Shown here piece after piece: positions 8,725-17,413 of a stretch of DNA of 64,000 nt. The position numbers and the translations under genes are program-made. The stretch comes from CAVSKL01 sp963728475 [NCBI: Candidatus Eiseniibacteriota bacterium]. Lineage in GTDB: Bacteria; Eisenbacteria; RBG-16-71-46; JABDJR01. Position 1 is the stretch's first letter. The number at the start of each line of letters is the position of its first letter. The stretch covers positions 1-64,000 of the forward strand of contig CAVSKL010000001.1 of assembly GCA_963728475.1 (NCBI GenBank). The letters run 5' to 3'. Below the pieces are notes generated by a model. The model did not search any database. It was not told the origin of the DNA and saw nothing but the letters and a program-made list of their open reading frames with translations.

Positions 8725-9051
8725 TGGCGGAAGTGTATCGCACGCGCGCGGGTGGACGGAGCGGTAGCCGGTGGGCCCTGGACATCGGAGGGGCCAGCGG
8801 GCGCGTGTGCCGCGGGGCGCGCGGCCCCGGCTCTATGGTGCATGACGTTCGGGCGGCGGCGGCCGGGCTTGCCCTCGAGCGGGGTTGGGCGAAAATTTCC
8901 CCGGGGAAACTTCAGGGTTTCCGGCCGGCATAGGAGCCTGACCGGCCGGCTCCTCCGTCGAAAAATACCCGGGTATTATGTTGTGCCGCATACACTTATA
9001 GCTCCTTAGCCCCCACCTTTCACCCGGACCAAACTTCCATCGCCGGCCGGC
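8725..9051. promoter_or_regulatory. dnaB-kinase intergenic region with two perfect 14-bp palindromes
   Basis: No gene is visible. TTTCCCCGGGGAAA (8896-8909) and AATACCCGGGTATT (8964-8977) are perfect palindromes with the same core geometry, 54 bases apart, inside a locally AT-richer stretch upstream of the kinase gene. They look like operators, but the binding protein is unknown. Minus-strand CATAAT overlaps the second palindrome and could be a -10 box; no good -35 accompanies it. Confidence 0.4.
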
Positions 9052-10428
9052 TCAGAACCCCGGCTCCTGGGTCTTGCTGAGGTTCTCGAACCGGGTGTAC
9101 TCGGATATGAACGCGACCTTGAAGAAGCCGACGGGGCCGTTGCGCTGCTTGCCGATGATGATCTCGCCCAGGCCCTCGTTCTCGTCGGTGCGCTTGTAGT
9201 GCTCCTCGCGGTAGACGAACGCCACCACGTCCGCGTCCTGCTCGATCGCGCCCGACTCGCGCAGGTCGCTCAGCATGGGCCGGTGGTCGGAGCGCGCCTC
9301 CACCGCGCGGGAGAGCTGGGAGATCGCCACCACCGGCACCCGGAGTTCCTTGGCCAGCGCCTTCAGCCCGCGCGAGATCTCGCTGATCTCCTGCTGGCGG
9401 CTCTCGGTCCGCGCCGCGCCCTGCATGAGCTGCAGATAGTCGACCACGATGAGCCCCAGGTCGCACTCGGAGCGCAGCCGCCGCGCCTTGGCCCGCATTT
9501 CCAGCACCGTCATCGAGGCGGTGTCGTCGATGTAGATCGGGGCCTCGGACAGCTCCCCGGCCGCGGTGATCAGGAGCGGCCACTCCTTGTCCCGCAGATA
9601 TCCCGTCCGCAGCCGCTGGGAACTCACCCGCGCCTCGCTGCAGAGCATGCGCAGCAGCAGCTGCTCCATGCTCATTTCCAGGCTGAAGATGCCCACTCCC
9701 CGTCCCTCGCGAACCGCCACGTGCGAGGCGATGTTCAGGGCCAGCGCGGTCTTCCCCATGGAAGGACGTCCCGCGACCACGATCAGATCGCCCGCCTGGA
9801 AACCGCTGGTCATGGTGTCCAGGTCCAGGAAGCCGGTGGCGAGGCCGCTCACCGCCTGCTTCTCCTCGTAAAGCTTCTCGATGCTCTTGATCGCGGGGTT
9901 GATGAGCTCCCGCACCCGCACGAATCCCTTTCGGATGCTGGAGTCGGAGATCGCGAACATGGCGCGCTCGGCCTCGTCGAGGAGGTCGGCGGGGTTCTCC
10001 CGGGCCTCGAAGGCGCGGCCGGCGATCTCGGTGGAGATGTCGATGAGCTGGCGCAGGATCGCCTTCTCCTTGACGATCTGCGCGTGGTACTCGACGTTGG
10101 CGGCGGTCGCGACCTGGTCCAGGAGCCCGGCGATGTAGGTGCCGCCGCCCACGGTGTCGAAGTCGCCGTTCCGGCGCAGCTCGTCCGCCACCGTCACCGC
10201 GTCGATGGCGTCTTCCTTTCGCTGCCAGAGGGCGACCAGGGCGTTGAAGATGCGCCGGTGGGCGGGACGGTAGAACGCGCGTTCGTCGATGACTTCCAGC
10301 ACCCGGGCGATGGCGCGGACGTCGAGGAGCATGGCTCCCAATACCGACCGCTCCGCTTCCAGCGCCTGGGGCGGCACCCGGACCCCGTCGCCCACCATCT
10401 CACGAATCTGGTGTTCCGCGCTCGCCAA
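9052..10428 (-). CDS. dnaB: Replicative DNA helicase DnaB
   Basis: 458 residues, normal length for the hexameric 5'-3' helicase that unwinds DNA at the replication fork. The N-terminal domain (about 15-120) is followed by a linker and a RecA-like domain with Walker A GRPSMGKT (220-227), Walker B LIVVDYLQLM (near 320) and the downstream SQLSRAVEAR and DLRESGAIEQDAD motifs. No intein is present. ATG at 10428. A promoter-like TTTCCA-N17-TAGAAT lies on the same strand at 10710-10738. Confidence 0.97.
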   Translation of the reverse strand: MASAEHQIREMVGDGVRVPPQALEAERSVLGAMLLDVRAIARVLEVIDERAFYRPAHRRIFNALVALWQRKEDAIDAVTVADELRRNGDFDTVGGGTYIAGLLDQVATAANVEYHAQIVKEKAILRQLIDISTEIAGRAFEARENPADLLDEAERAMFAISDSSIRKGFVRVRELINPAIKSIEKLYEEKQAVSGLATGFLDLDTMTSGFQAGDLIVVAGRPSMGKTALALNIASHVAVREGRGVGIFSLEMSMEQLLLRMLCSEARVSSQRLRTGYLRDKEWPLLITAAGELSEAPIYIDDTASMTVLEMRAKARRLRSECDLGLIVVDYLQLMQGAARTESRQQEISEISRGLKALAKELRVPVVAISQLSRAVEARSDHRPMLSDLRESGAIEQDADVVAFVYREEHYKRTDENEGLGEIIIGKQRNGPVGFFKVAFISEYTRFENLSKTQEPGF

Positions 10429-11049
10429 CCGTCATTCCCCCGGCGCCCGGATCGGGGCCTCGCCCGCCCCGCCCTCCGAGGGCGGGCGAAGCCGTGGCCC
10501 GACCGGCGCATGACATGAAACAGACCGCTCGCGCCCACCGCCGTGGTGGACCGATCTGCCCTCACCAGTCTGTTCCTGCCGGTGGTGATTGAAGCTCTCA
10601 CCGCCCGGCCGCGAACGCGCGTGCGCGCGCTCGACGATCAACGCACCGGGGCGAGAGTATTCGAAGGGGTCGAGTCGATCAACGAACTCGACGAAAACGG
10701 GGTGCATTCATTCTAGCGCGGGGACAATGGTGTGGAAAGGAAACCCCTTGAAAAGCGCCCGCCCGCCCGGGGCTCCCGGGAACCGCCCGCAATCGGCGGT
10801 TTCCTCATCGAAACGACACTTTCCACTTATCCCCCGGCGGCTGGGGAAAACGGGCGGCCGCCGGCGGCACGGATCCTGAAATTTCGATCCATCCGGTAAC
10901 CGGCAATCTCCCAGCGGATTACGATACTCAAGTCCCCGAACGAAGCCCCGGCCGGCGCTGCGGCTCTGGAAAACTCAGTGGATAAGGCATTTAAGACGGG
11001 GGGGGCGCGCCCGGTTCCGGCCCGCGCCGGGGGTGACGAAACCGGGGCG
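10429..11049. other. 621-bp intergenic region upstream of dnaB
   Basis: No convincing coding sequence or tRNA. On the minus strand TTTCCA (10733-10738), a 17-base spacer and TAGAAT (10710-10715) form a plausible promoter for dnaB with a leader of about 275 bases. Three sequences resemble DnaA boxes: AGTGGATAA (10977-10985, one mismatch as TTATCCACT), TTATCCCCC (10828-10836) and TGTGGAAAG (10731-10739). They are too few and too scattered to call an origin. Confidence 0.35.
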
Positions 11050-11994
11050 TCAGCGAAGGTATTCCTGCCGCAGGAGTTGGACGTCCTCCCACACCACCCG
11101 CTTGAGATTCGGGTTCCGCAACAGCGCGGCGGGGTGGTAGGTCGGCAGCACCATGATCCGCTCGCGGTAGTAGTGGATCTTCCCGCGCAGGGCGCCCATA
11201 GGCGCGCCGGGGTTTCCGGTCAGGAACCCGGCGGCGAACCGTCCCAGAGCGCAGATGATCTTGGGCTGGATGAGATCGATCTGCTCTTCCAGGTACGGCG
11301 TGCAGGCGGCGATCTCCTCGGGCTTGGGATCGCGATTCCGGGGCGGGCGGCACTTGAGAATGTTGGCCACGTAGATCTCGTCCCGCTCGAAGCCGATCGC
11401 GTCCACGATCTGGTCCAGGAGCTTCCCGGCCCGGCCCACGAACGGGAGCCCCTGCTCGTCCTCGTTCTGACCCGGCGCCTCGCCCACGAACATGACGCGG
11501 TTCCCCGCCCTTCCGCGCGAGAACACGACCTTGGTGCGCGTCGAGCACAACCCGCACTTCCGGCAGGTGGAGGCGGTCCTGTCCAGGGCGGCGAGCTTCG
11601 CCATCCGCGCATCGCGATCGGGGGTGGCGGGCTCCGGCGCGATCCTGGAGAGCTTCTTCCCCCGGCCCGAGGCCCCCTCGCCCGATCCCGCCGCCGGCGC
11701 CGCCAGCCGGGGCGCCGAAGCGGGAACCGGAGCCGGGGGCGATGAGCCGGCCGCGGGCCGCGCCCCGGACGGGGCCGGACGCGCCGCCGGACGTGCCGCA
11801 AGAGGCGCCGGACGCATCGCCGGGGTGATCGGGCGAGCCGCCGAAGCAGCCGGACGTGCCGCCGGCGTGGGCCGGCTCACGCTCTCCCGGAGCCCGGGCG
11901 CGGACAGGTGGGTCCGGCCGCCGGCCCCGGCGCGATCCAGGTGGCCTCGGAGGTGGGCGCTAAGGCGTGCGAGTTCGTCGCGTGGATCGGCCAA
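11050..11994 (-). CDS. Family-4 uracil-DNA glycosylase (4Fe-4S)
   Basis: The TTG at 11994 starts a 314-residue protein. Residues 1 to about 115 are a low-complexity Ala/Pro/Arg-rich extension. The catalytic domain follows, with the iron-sulfur ligands CRKCGLC and two later Cys (LKCRPPRNRDP, AACTPY), the uracil-pocket motif GEAPGQNEDEQGLPFVG and the C-terminal motif TYHPAALLRNP. It removes uracil from DNA to start base-excision repair. The start lies inside the end of coaBC (35-base overlap), so the two are co-transcribed. The long disordered leader is unusual for the family. Confidence 0.92.
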   Translation of the reverse strand: MADPRDELARLSAHLRGHLDRAGAGGRTHLSAPGLRESVSRPTPAARPAASAARPITPAMRPAPLAARPAARPAPSGARPAAGSSPPAPVPASAPRLAAPAAGSGEGASGRGKKLSRIAPEPATPDRDARMAKLAALDRTASTCRKCGLCSTRTKVVFSRGRAGNRVMFVGEAPGQNEDEQGLPFVGRAGKLLDQIVDAIGFERDEIYVANILKCRPPRNRDPKPEEIAACTPYLEEQIDLIQPKIICALGRFAAGFLTGNPGAPMGALRGKIHYYRERIMVLPTYHPAALLRNPNLKRVVWEDVQLLRQEYLR

Positions 11995-13237
11995 CCGTCG
12001 TCCTCCTCGGGGCGGCGCTCCGTCGCGCCACCACCCAGTCCAGAATCCGCTGGGCCACCTCCCGCTTGGGGAGGACGGGAAGCTTGCGCCCCGCCTTCCC
12101 GCGCTCGAGCAGGGTGACCACGTTGGTGTCGCCGCCGATCGCCGCGCCCTTGACCTTGGGGTTGTTGACCACCAGGAGGTCCACCCCTTTTCCCTCCAGC
12201 TTCCTCCGCCCGGAACGCTCGGCGTCGGCGGTCTCGAGGGCGAAGCCGACCAGTATCTGCCCGTCGCGGCGCTTGCCGGCCAGGCCGGCCAGGATGTCGG
12301 GGTTGGCGACCAGGCTCACCTCGACCCCGTTCTCGCTCCGGCGGATCTTCTGGGTGGCCGCGGTGGCGGAACGGAAGTCGCCCACCGCCGCCGCCATCAC
12401 CAGGACGTCGCACTCGCCGAAGTGGCGCCCCGCCGCCCGCGACAGCTCATCGGCGGTCTGGATGCGCTCCACCAGAACCCCCTCGGGGGGGGGCACGTCC
12501 ATGGGGCCGGCCACCAGCGTCACCTCGGCCCCGCGGGCCAGCGCCTCCTCGGCCAACGCCACCCCCATCTTCCCGCTCGACCGGTTGCTGATGATGCGCA
12601 CCGGATCCAGGGGCTCCTCGGTCCGGCCGGCGGTGACCAGCACCCGCACCCCGGAGAGATCCTGGGGATGGCCGATCAGTTCCGCCACCCGCTGGAGAAC
12701 GGCCACCGGCTCCGCCATCCGCCCCTTGCCGTATTCGCGACAGGCCATCCAGCCGTCTTCGGGCTCCACGAACTGGTGCCCGAGGCGCCGGAGCCGGTTC
12801 ACGTTGTCCTGGGTCACCGGGTTCTTCCACATGCGATGGTTCATGGCCGGGGCCCACAGGACCTCGGTCCCCGACGCCACCAGCACGGTGGAAAAGGCGT
12901 CGTCGGCCAGCCCCCACGCCCCCTTGGCCAGGGAGTTGGCGGTGGCGGGAGCGACCACGAACAGGTCGGCGTCCTTCACCAGCTCGATGTGCTCGACTCC
13001 GCTCTCGTCGGCGTGACCGGAGGCGTCGTCGGTGTCGCCGGCGTAGAGCGAGGTGAGGACCGGATGCCCGGAGAGGGCGCGGAAGGTGAGCGGGGTCACG
13101 AAGCGGGCGGCGGCGCGGGTCATCACCACGTGCACGTCGGCCCCCTCCTGCATGAACAGGCGGAGGAGTTCGGCCGCCTTGTAGGCGGCGATCCCGCCGG
13201 TCACCCCCAGCACGATCTTCTTCCCTTTGAGCTTCAT
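11960..13237 (-). CDS. coaBC: Bifunctional phosphopantothenoylcysteine decarboxylase / phosphopantothenate-cysteine ligase
   Basis: 425 residues from ATG 13237 (MKLKGKKIVLGVTGGIAAYK). The N-terminal flavin-dependent CoaC part has the IAAYKAAELLR start and the PAMNHRMW loop. The C-terminal CoaB part begins about residue 190 with VLVTAGRTEEPLDPVR and has NRSSGKMG, a CTP-binding hallmark, and NKV-like NNPKVKG. It carries out two steps of coenzyme A synthesis from 4'-phosphopantothenate. It sits between rpoZ and the uracil-DNA glycosylase on one strand, close to the common rpoZ-coaBC order. Confidence 0.95.
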   Translation of the reverse strand: MKLKGKKIVLGVTGGIAAYKAAELLRLFMQEGADVHVVMTRAAARFVTPLTFRALSGHPVLTSLYAGDTDDASGHADESGVEHIELVKDADLFVVAPATANSLAKGAWGLADDAFSTVLVASGTEVLWAPAMNHRMWKNPVTQDNVNRLRRLGHQFVEPEDGWMACREYGKGRMAEPVAVLQRVAELIGHPQDLSGVRVLVTAGRTEEPLDPVRIISNRSSGKMGVALAEEALARGAEVTLVAGPMDVPPPEGVLVERIQTADELSRAAGRHFGECDVLVMAAAVGDFRSATAATQKIRRSENGVEVSLVANPDILAGLAGKRRDGQILVGFALETADAERSGRRKLEGKGVDLLVVNNPKVKGAAIGGDTNVVTLLERGKAGRKLPVLPKREVAQRILDWVVARRSAAPRRTTVGRSTRRTRTP

Positions 13238-13339
13238 GGGCGGGTCTTTCCTGCGGGACGCGCGGTCCGGCGCTCCACGTCCGTCTGAATCCCCGGGCGC
13301 GGTGCGGGATCGCAACCAGGGCGGCGTCCCGGCGGTAAC

Positions 13340-13374
13340 CATAACAAAAGGCCGGAGGCTTTGGACCTCCGGCC
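13340..13374 (-). terminator. Intrinsic terminator after rpoZ
   Basis: A perfect 9-bp stem, GGCCGGAGG (13350-13358) and CCTCCGGCC (13366-13374), has a 7-base loop. Read on the minus strand it is followed at once by TTTTGTTATGG, a U-rich tract. It lies between rpoZ and coaBC and should end or attenuate transcription before coaBC. Confidence 0.75.
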
Positions 13375-13405
13375 GTTCCAAGTCGAGGATCGCGCGGACC
13401 GGCGG

Positions 13406-13618
13406 CTAGGCCTCGATCCCGGTCCCTTCCTGCTCCACCGCCTGATCCAGGGTCTCGGGCTCGTAGGTGTACTTGACCTTCCCCTGTCCGAGGCGCTCCC
13501 AGGCGAGCTTGGTGGGACGCCGCTTGAGTTCGCGCCCGTGCATCCGGGCGATATCGTTCAGGCGGCGCGCCTCGCGGGAGGCAATCACGACCAATTCGTA
13601 CTTGTTCATCACCTTCAT
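13406..13618 (-). CDS. rpoZ: RNA polymerase omega subunit
   Basis: 70 residues, typical of the omega subunit that helps assemble the RNA polymerase beta' subunit. The conserved N-terminal helix MNKYELVVIASREARRLND and the KRRPTKLAWERL region can be seen. It is preceded by a GAGGAG ribosome site and a 7-bp hairpin (13627-13647). A minus-strand TATGCT preceded by TGG (13697-13702) is a plausible extended -10. The gmk-rpoZ-coaBC order is common in bacteria and supports the call. Confidence 0.88.
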   Translation of the reverse strand: MKVMNKYELVVIASREARRLNDIARMHGRELKRRPTKLAWERLGQGKVKYTYEPETLDQAVEQEGTGIEA

Positions 13619-13800
13619 CGCGCTCCTCGCCGCCGCGTGCGCGGCGATCGTGGGATGACCGAACGGGGGCGAAGCTCCCCCGGGAACCGGCCGAGAAGCA
13701 TACCACGGCGCCCGAACCCGCTCCAGCGCATGGTCTAATCGCAGGATCGGCTTGACGTTGCGGAGGGCGCCGGCGCCGGCCCCCCTGGGCCCGGCCGCCC

Positions 13801-13816
13801 CCCCGAGGCCTCGGGG
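13801..13816 (-). terminator. CCCCGAGGCCTCGGGG palindrome abutting the gmk stop codon
   Basis: This perfect 16-bp palindrome directly follows the gmk stop. It could form a hairpin or a bidirectional signal, but no U-tract follows. The same CGAGGCCTCG core recurs at other gene ends in the window. Confidence 0.4.
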
Positions 13817-14449
13817 TCAGCCCCGGCGGGGTCCCCGGGCCAGGCGATCGACCCGCGACCGCTCCGCCGTGATCACCGCGCGGACCCGGGCCACCGCGTC
13901 CTCCAGCACGTCGTTGACCACCGCGTAGTCGTAGCGGCGCCACTCGGCCAGCTCCCCGGCGGCGTTCACGAGCCGGGTGCGGATCTCCTCCTCGGGGTCC
14001 GAGCCGCGGCCCCGGAGGCGCTTCTCCAGGGCGTCCATGGCGGGCGGCGCGACCAGGATCAGCACCGCGTCGTGCCCCAGGAGGCCCTTGACCGAGTGGC
14101 CCCCCTGGACGTCCACGTTCAGGACCGGGTAGCGGCCGGCGGCCAGATGCTCCTCCACCGGGGCGCGCGGGGTGCCGTAGTGGTGGCCGTGGACCTCGGC
14201 CCACTCCAGGAAGAGGTCCCGTTCCGCCTCGCGCCGGAACCGGTCCTCGCTCCAGAAGTGGTAGGCCACGCCGTCGGTCTCGTCCGGACGGCGCGGGCGG
14301 GTGGTGGCCGAAACCGAGCGCACCAGGAGCGAATCGTCCCGGATGAGGTGGTTGCAGATCACCGTTTTCCCCACCCCGCTCGGACCCGAGATCACGAGCA
14401 CGAAAGGTTGAGGGGACGGGAGGCCGGTGAAGGTGGAGTCGGCGGGCAT
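13817..14449 (-). CDS. gmk: Guanylate kinase
   Basis: 210 residues; it phosphorylates GMP to GDP. The P-loop GPSGVGKT is at 22-29, followed by the GMP-binding SATTRPRRPDETDGVAYHF region, the YGTPRAPVEEHL segment, LNVDVQGG and the lid RLRGRGSDPEEEIRTRL. Length and motif order are normal for the family. It lies 13 bases downstream of yicC in the usual yicC-gmk-rpoZ-coaBC order. Confidence 0.95.
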   Translation of the reverse strand: MPADSTFTGLPSPQPFVLVISGPSGVGKTVICNHLIRDDSLLVRSVSATTRPRRPDETDGVAYHFWSEDRFRREAERDLFLEWAEVHGHHYGTPRAPVEEHLAAGRYPVLNVDVQGGHSVKGLLGHDAVLILVAPPAMDALEKRLRGRGSDPEEEIRTRLVNAAGELAEWRRYDYAVVNDVLEDAVARVRAVITAERSRVDRLARGPRRG

Positions 14450-14462
14450 GCGGCGCGGTTCC

Positions 14463-15365
14463 CTACTCGATGTTCTGGATCTGCTCGCGGATGATCTCGA
14501 TCTCTTCCTTGAGCTGGATCACCTGCCGGGCGATGGCCACGTCGTTGGCCTTGGAGCCGATGGTGTTGGCCTCGCGGTTCATTTCCTGGGTGAGGAAGTT
14601 GAGCTTGCGGCCGATGGGACCGCCTTCGGTGACGAGCTGCTCGAATTGATCGATGTGGGACCGCAACCGGACCACCTCTTCGGTGCAGTCCATGCGTTCG
14701 GCCTGGAACGCCGCCTCGACCAGGAGCCGGTCCTGGTCCATGCCGGCCTCGCCGTTCAGGAGTTCGGCGATCCGGGAGCGAAGACGCTCCTTGGCCTCCT
14801 TCACCCGCTCGGGGGCGCGGCTCTCCACCGCGGCCAGGGACTCCTTGAGGGTGGCGGAGCGGGCGGTGAGGTCGCGGACGAGCGCGGCGCCCTCGGACTC
14901 CCGCATGGCGACCAGGTCCTCCACCGCTCCCGCGCAGGCATCCTTGAGGAAGTTCCAGGCGGCCTCGGAATCGAGCTCGGGCTCGCTCCAGGTCAACAGG
15001 TCCGGGAGCCCCATGATCTGGCCCAGGGTGACCGGATCGCGAAAACCGAACCGGCCGCGGACCTCGTTCAGAATCTCCACGTACCGCTCGGCCAGATCCA
15101 TGTTGACGCTCAGGATCCCCCCCTCCTCGCCGGAGCCGGCCTGGCCGCCGCCCGCGCCTTTCCAGGAAACGGAGAGGTTCACCTTGCCGCGGTCCAGGCG
15201 CTCCTGGAGGAACGAACGGAGTTTGTCCTCAAGGGGCTGGAAGGAGCGGGGAAGACGGGCGGAAAGCTCCAGGAAGCGGTGGTTGACCGAGCGCGCCTCG
15301 ACCACCAGGGTCCGGCCGTGGCGTTCGAGTTCCGCGCGGCCGAAGCCGGTCATGCTGCGTGTCAC
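14463..15365 (-). CDS. yicC: YicC/YloC-family endoribonuclease-like protein
   Basis: 300 residues from a GTG at 15365 preceded by GAGGAGG. An upstream ATG at 15407 is in frame but lacks such a site. The start TRSMTGFGRAE and the end of the protein, EMNREANTIGSKAND followed by an EEIEIIREQIQNIE helix, are hallmarks of the family (DUF1732 at the C-terminus). Members of this family act on RNA; the E. coli protein is linked to small-RNA decay. It is the first gene of the gmk-rpoZ-coaBC group. Confidence 0.9.
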   Translation of the reverse strand: MTRSMTGFGRAELERHGRTLVVEARSVNHRFLELSARLPRSFQPLEDKLRSFLQERLDRGKVNLSVSWKGAGGGQAGSGEEGGILSVNMDLAERYVEILNEVRGRFGFRDPVTLGQIMGLPDLLTWSEPELDSEAAWNFLKDACAGAVEDLVAMRESEGAALVRDLTARSATLKESLAAVESRAPERVKEAKERLRSRIAELLNGEAGMDQDRLLVEAAFQAERMDCTEEVVRLRSHIDQFEQLVTEGGPIGRKLNFLTQEMNREANTIGSKANDVAIARQVIQLKEEIEIIREQIQNIE

Positions 15366-15590
15366 GGGGCCTCCTCGGCGGGAGGGTCGCGGGCCGTTCC
15401 CGGCCATCCCCCGCCCGCCCGGGAATCGGATCCAGAGGACGGCTCGTCGATGCGGCTCGTCCGGCTCGCCGGGGGTGCGCAGAAGCTAATCGGCGGCGCG
15501 GAATCTGTCAAACCGGGGCTTTCACGGGGCCCGGCCGGAACCGCCGGCGGCCGCGCCGCCGCCGCGGAGACCGGCCGTTCCCGCGCCTGC

Positions 15591-15602
15591 TAGACTCCCG
15601 CC
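15591..15602 (+). promoter_or_regulatory. Extended -10 box close to the rqcH start (possible leaderless mRNA)
   Basis: TGC-TAGACT (15588-15596) ends 6 bases before the ATG at 15603, and no Shine-Dalgarno sequence lies between. Transcription would start at or next to the A of ATG. No -35 match is seen, as is common with an extended -10. Confidence 0.45.
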
Positions 15603-17366
15603 ATGAACAGTCTCGCCCTCCGCGCGGTGATCGCGGAACTTCATCCCTACCGGGGGCTCCGGCTGGAGTCGGTGGGCGCCGCCGACCCCTGGGAGATCCA
15701 TCTCCGGATGGAGAAAGGGGTGACCCTCGTCGCCTGCGCCCACCCCGAGCACAACGCCTTCTTCCCCGCCCCCGCGGAGGCGGTCGCGGGGGAGGCCTCG
15801 GTGCCGTTTGCGCGGGCGCTGGAGAAGGCGCTGGCCGGCTCCCGCCTGGCCGGAGCCCGGCAGGCCGGGCTCGACCGGGCGCTGGCGCTCCGGTTCGAGC
15901 GGCGCGACCGGCTGGGGGACGTGACCGGGTCACAGATCATCGTGGAACTCACCGGGAAAGGGGCGAACCTGGTGCTGGTGGACGGGCTCGAGCCCTTCGC
16001 CGGGCGGGTGCTGGACCGGCTCCGGGAGGACCGCTCGCGTCGAGAGCCGCGGGACCTTTCCGGCGGCGCCTCCTACCGGCTCACCGGGCCGGACAAGGCC
16101 GACGCCGCCGCCGGGGACGAAGCCGCCCTGGCCCGGGCGGCCAACGCCGTCCTCGGCGAGCGCGATGGGGCCTCGGCGCTGGTCGCGGCGTGGACGGGAA
16201 TGGATCCGGCCGCCGCCGCCCTCCTCTGGTCCGGGACCCCCGACCACGCGCCGGAATCGCTCGCCCGCGCCTGGCTCGCGTTCCTGGACTCGGTGCGTCC
16301 CGCGGGTCCGGAGGGGACGGCGGGAGCGCGGTTTCAGCCCACCCTGCTGATTCACGGCGACGGCAAGCCCGAGGCCCTGGTCTTCGCCCCGCCGGCCGGG
16401 GCCGGGCCGCGCCTGAGCGGCGAGACGCGCGCCTTCCCCACCGCCTCGGCGGCGACCGCCGCCGCCCACCGGGCGTTCCGGGAGCGGCACGGGGTCTCCG
16501 AACAGCCGCACCTCGTCCGCCCGCTCCGCCAGGCCCAGGAGCGCACCGAGCATGCCCTGGAGGCGCTCGAACGCGACGTGGAGGAGGCGGCCCGGGCGGA
16601 CGAGTTCCGCCGTGCCGGCGAGGCGGTCCTGGCCGCCGCCCACGACGTTCCGCGCGGCGCCTCCACCGCCGAGGTCCGGGACCACCGGAGCGGGGAGACC
16701 TTGACCGTGGAACTCGACCCCGCGCTCAACGCCGCCGCCAACGCCGAGCGCTACTTCAAGCGGGCGAGGAAGGCGGAGCGCTCCGGAGACAAGGTGGACC
16801 GCCGCCGGCGCGAACTGGAGAAGCGCCGCGACGCCCTGGCCGGGCTCCGCCGCGAACTGGACGATGCGGGCGTCGACCCGCCTCCGGCGGCGTGGTTCGA
16901 CCGGGCGCTCCGGCTGGGGGTGAAGCTCCCCCGGGATGAGATCCCGGCCGAGAGCGGCTCCGGGCCCGACGATGGACTCTCGGCGGCGCTCCGCCCCCGG
17001 CGTTACGATCTGGGGGACGGCTGGGAGGCGCTGGTGGGTAAGAGCAACCGGGGGAACGAGGTCCTGACCCTGGAGATCGCCCGCCCCGGGGACACCTGGA
17101 TGCACGCCGACCAGGTGCCCGGCTCCCACGTGGTGCTCCGCCATCACGAGAAGGGCAAGGAGCCGCCCAAGGAGAAGGTGCTGGCGGCGGCGGCGATCGC
17201 GGCCTGGTTCTCCAAGGCGCGGAACGCGGGCAAGGTGCCGATCCTGATCACCGAAAAGCGCCAGGTGCGCAAGCCCCGGAAGGCCCCGGTGGGAACGGTC
17301 ACCGTCGGCGTCCACAAGACGATCCTGGTCGGACCGCGCAACCCCGACGCCCGGTCCGGCGACTGA
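15603..17366 (+). CDS. rqcH: Ribosome-associated quality control protein RqcH (NFACT family)
   Basis: 587 residues. The NFACT-N domain starts MNSLALRAVIAEL and has the family Arg-Asp-Arg region FERRDRLGDV, the GANLVLVDG strand and a central basic coiled-coil part (ERYFKRARKAERSGDKVD). The C-terminal NFACT-R domain contains GKSNRGNEVLT, DTWMHADQVPGSHVVLR and KAPVGTVTV. RqcH binds stalled 50S subunits and adds C-terminal Ala tails to nascent chains. It stands alone and diverges from yicC. The N-terminal half is more GC-rich and divergent than usual. Confidence 0.92.
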   Translation: MNSLALRAVIAELHPYRGLRLESVGAADPWEIHLRMEKGVTLVACAHPEHNAFFPAPAEAVAGEASVPFARALEKALAGSRLAGARQAGLDRALALRFERRDRLGDVTGSQIIVELTGKGANLVLVDGLEPFAGRVLDRLREDRSRREPRDLSGGASYRLTGPDKADAAAGDEAALARAANAVLGERDGASALVAAWTGMDPAAAALLWSGTPDHAPESLARAWLAFLDSVRPAGPEGTAGARFQPTLLIHGDGKPEALVFAPPAGAGPRLSGETRAFPTASAATAAAHRAFRERHGVSEQPHLVRPLRQAQERTEHALEALERDVEEAARADEFRRAGEAVLAAAHDVPRGASTAEVRDHRSGETLTVELDPALNAAANAERYFKRARKAERSGDKVDRRRRELEKRRDALAGLRRELDDAGVDPPPAAWFDRALRLGVKLPRDEIPAESGSGPDDGLSAALRPRRYDLGDGWEALVGKSNRGNEVLTLEIARPGDTWMHADQVPGSHVVLRHHEKGKEPPKEKVLAAAAIAAWFSKARNAGKVPILITEKRQVRKPRKAPVGTVTVGVHKTILVGPRNPDARSGD

Positions 17367-17413
17367 GCCATACTCACTCCGGCCGTCCCCTCAGGCCCGA
17401 GCACGGAGGTTCC

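Noticed and set aside
6250-9009. Long plus-strand frames opposite the kinase gene
   Set aside because: They mirror the codon structure of the kinase on the other strand and have no domains of their own.
10429-11049. Chromosomal origin upstream of dnaB
   Set aside because: Only weak DnaA-box matches, no AT-rich unwinding region and no dnaA or dnaN nearby.
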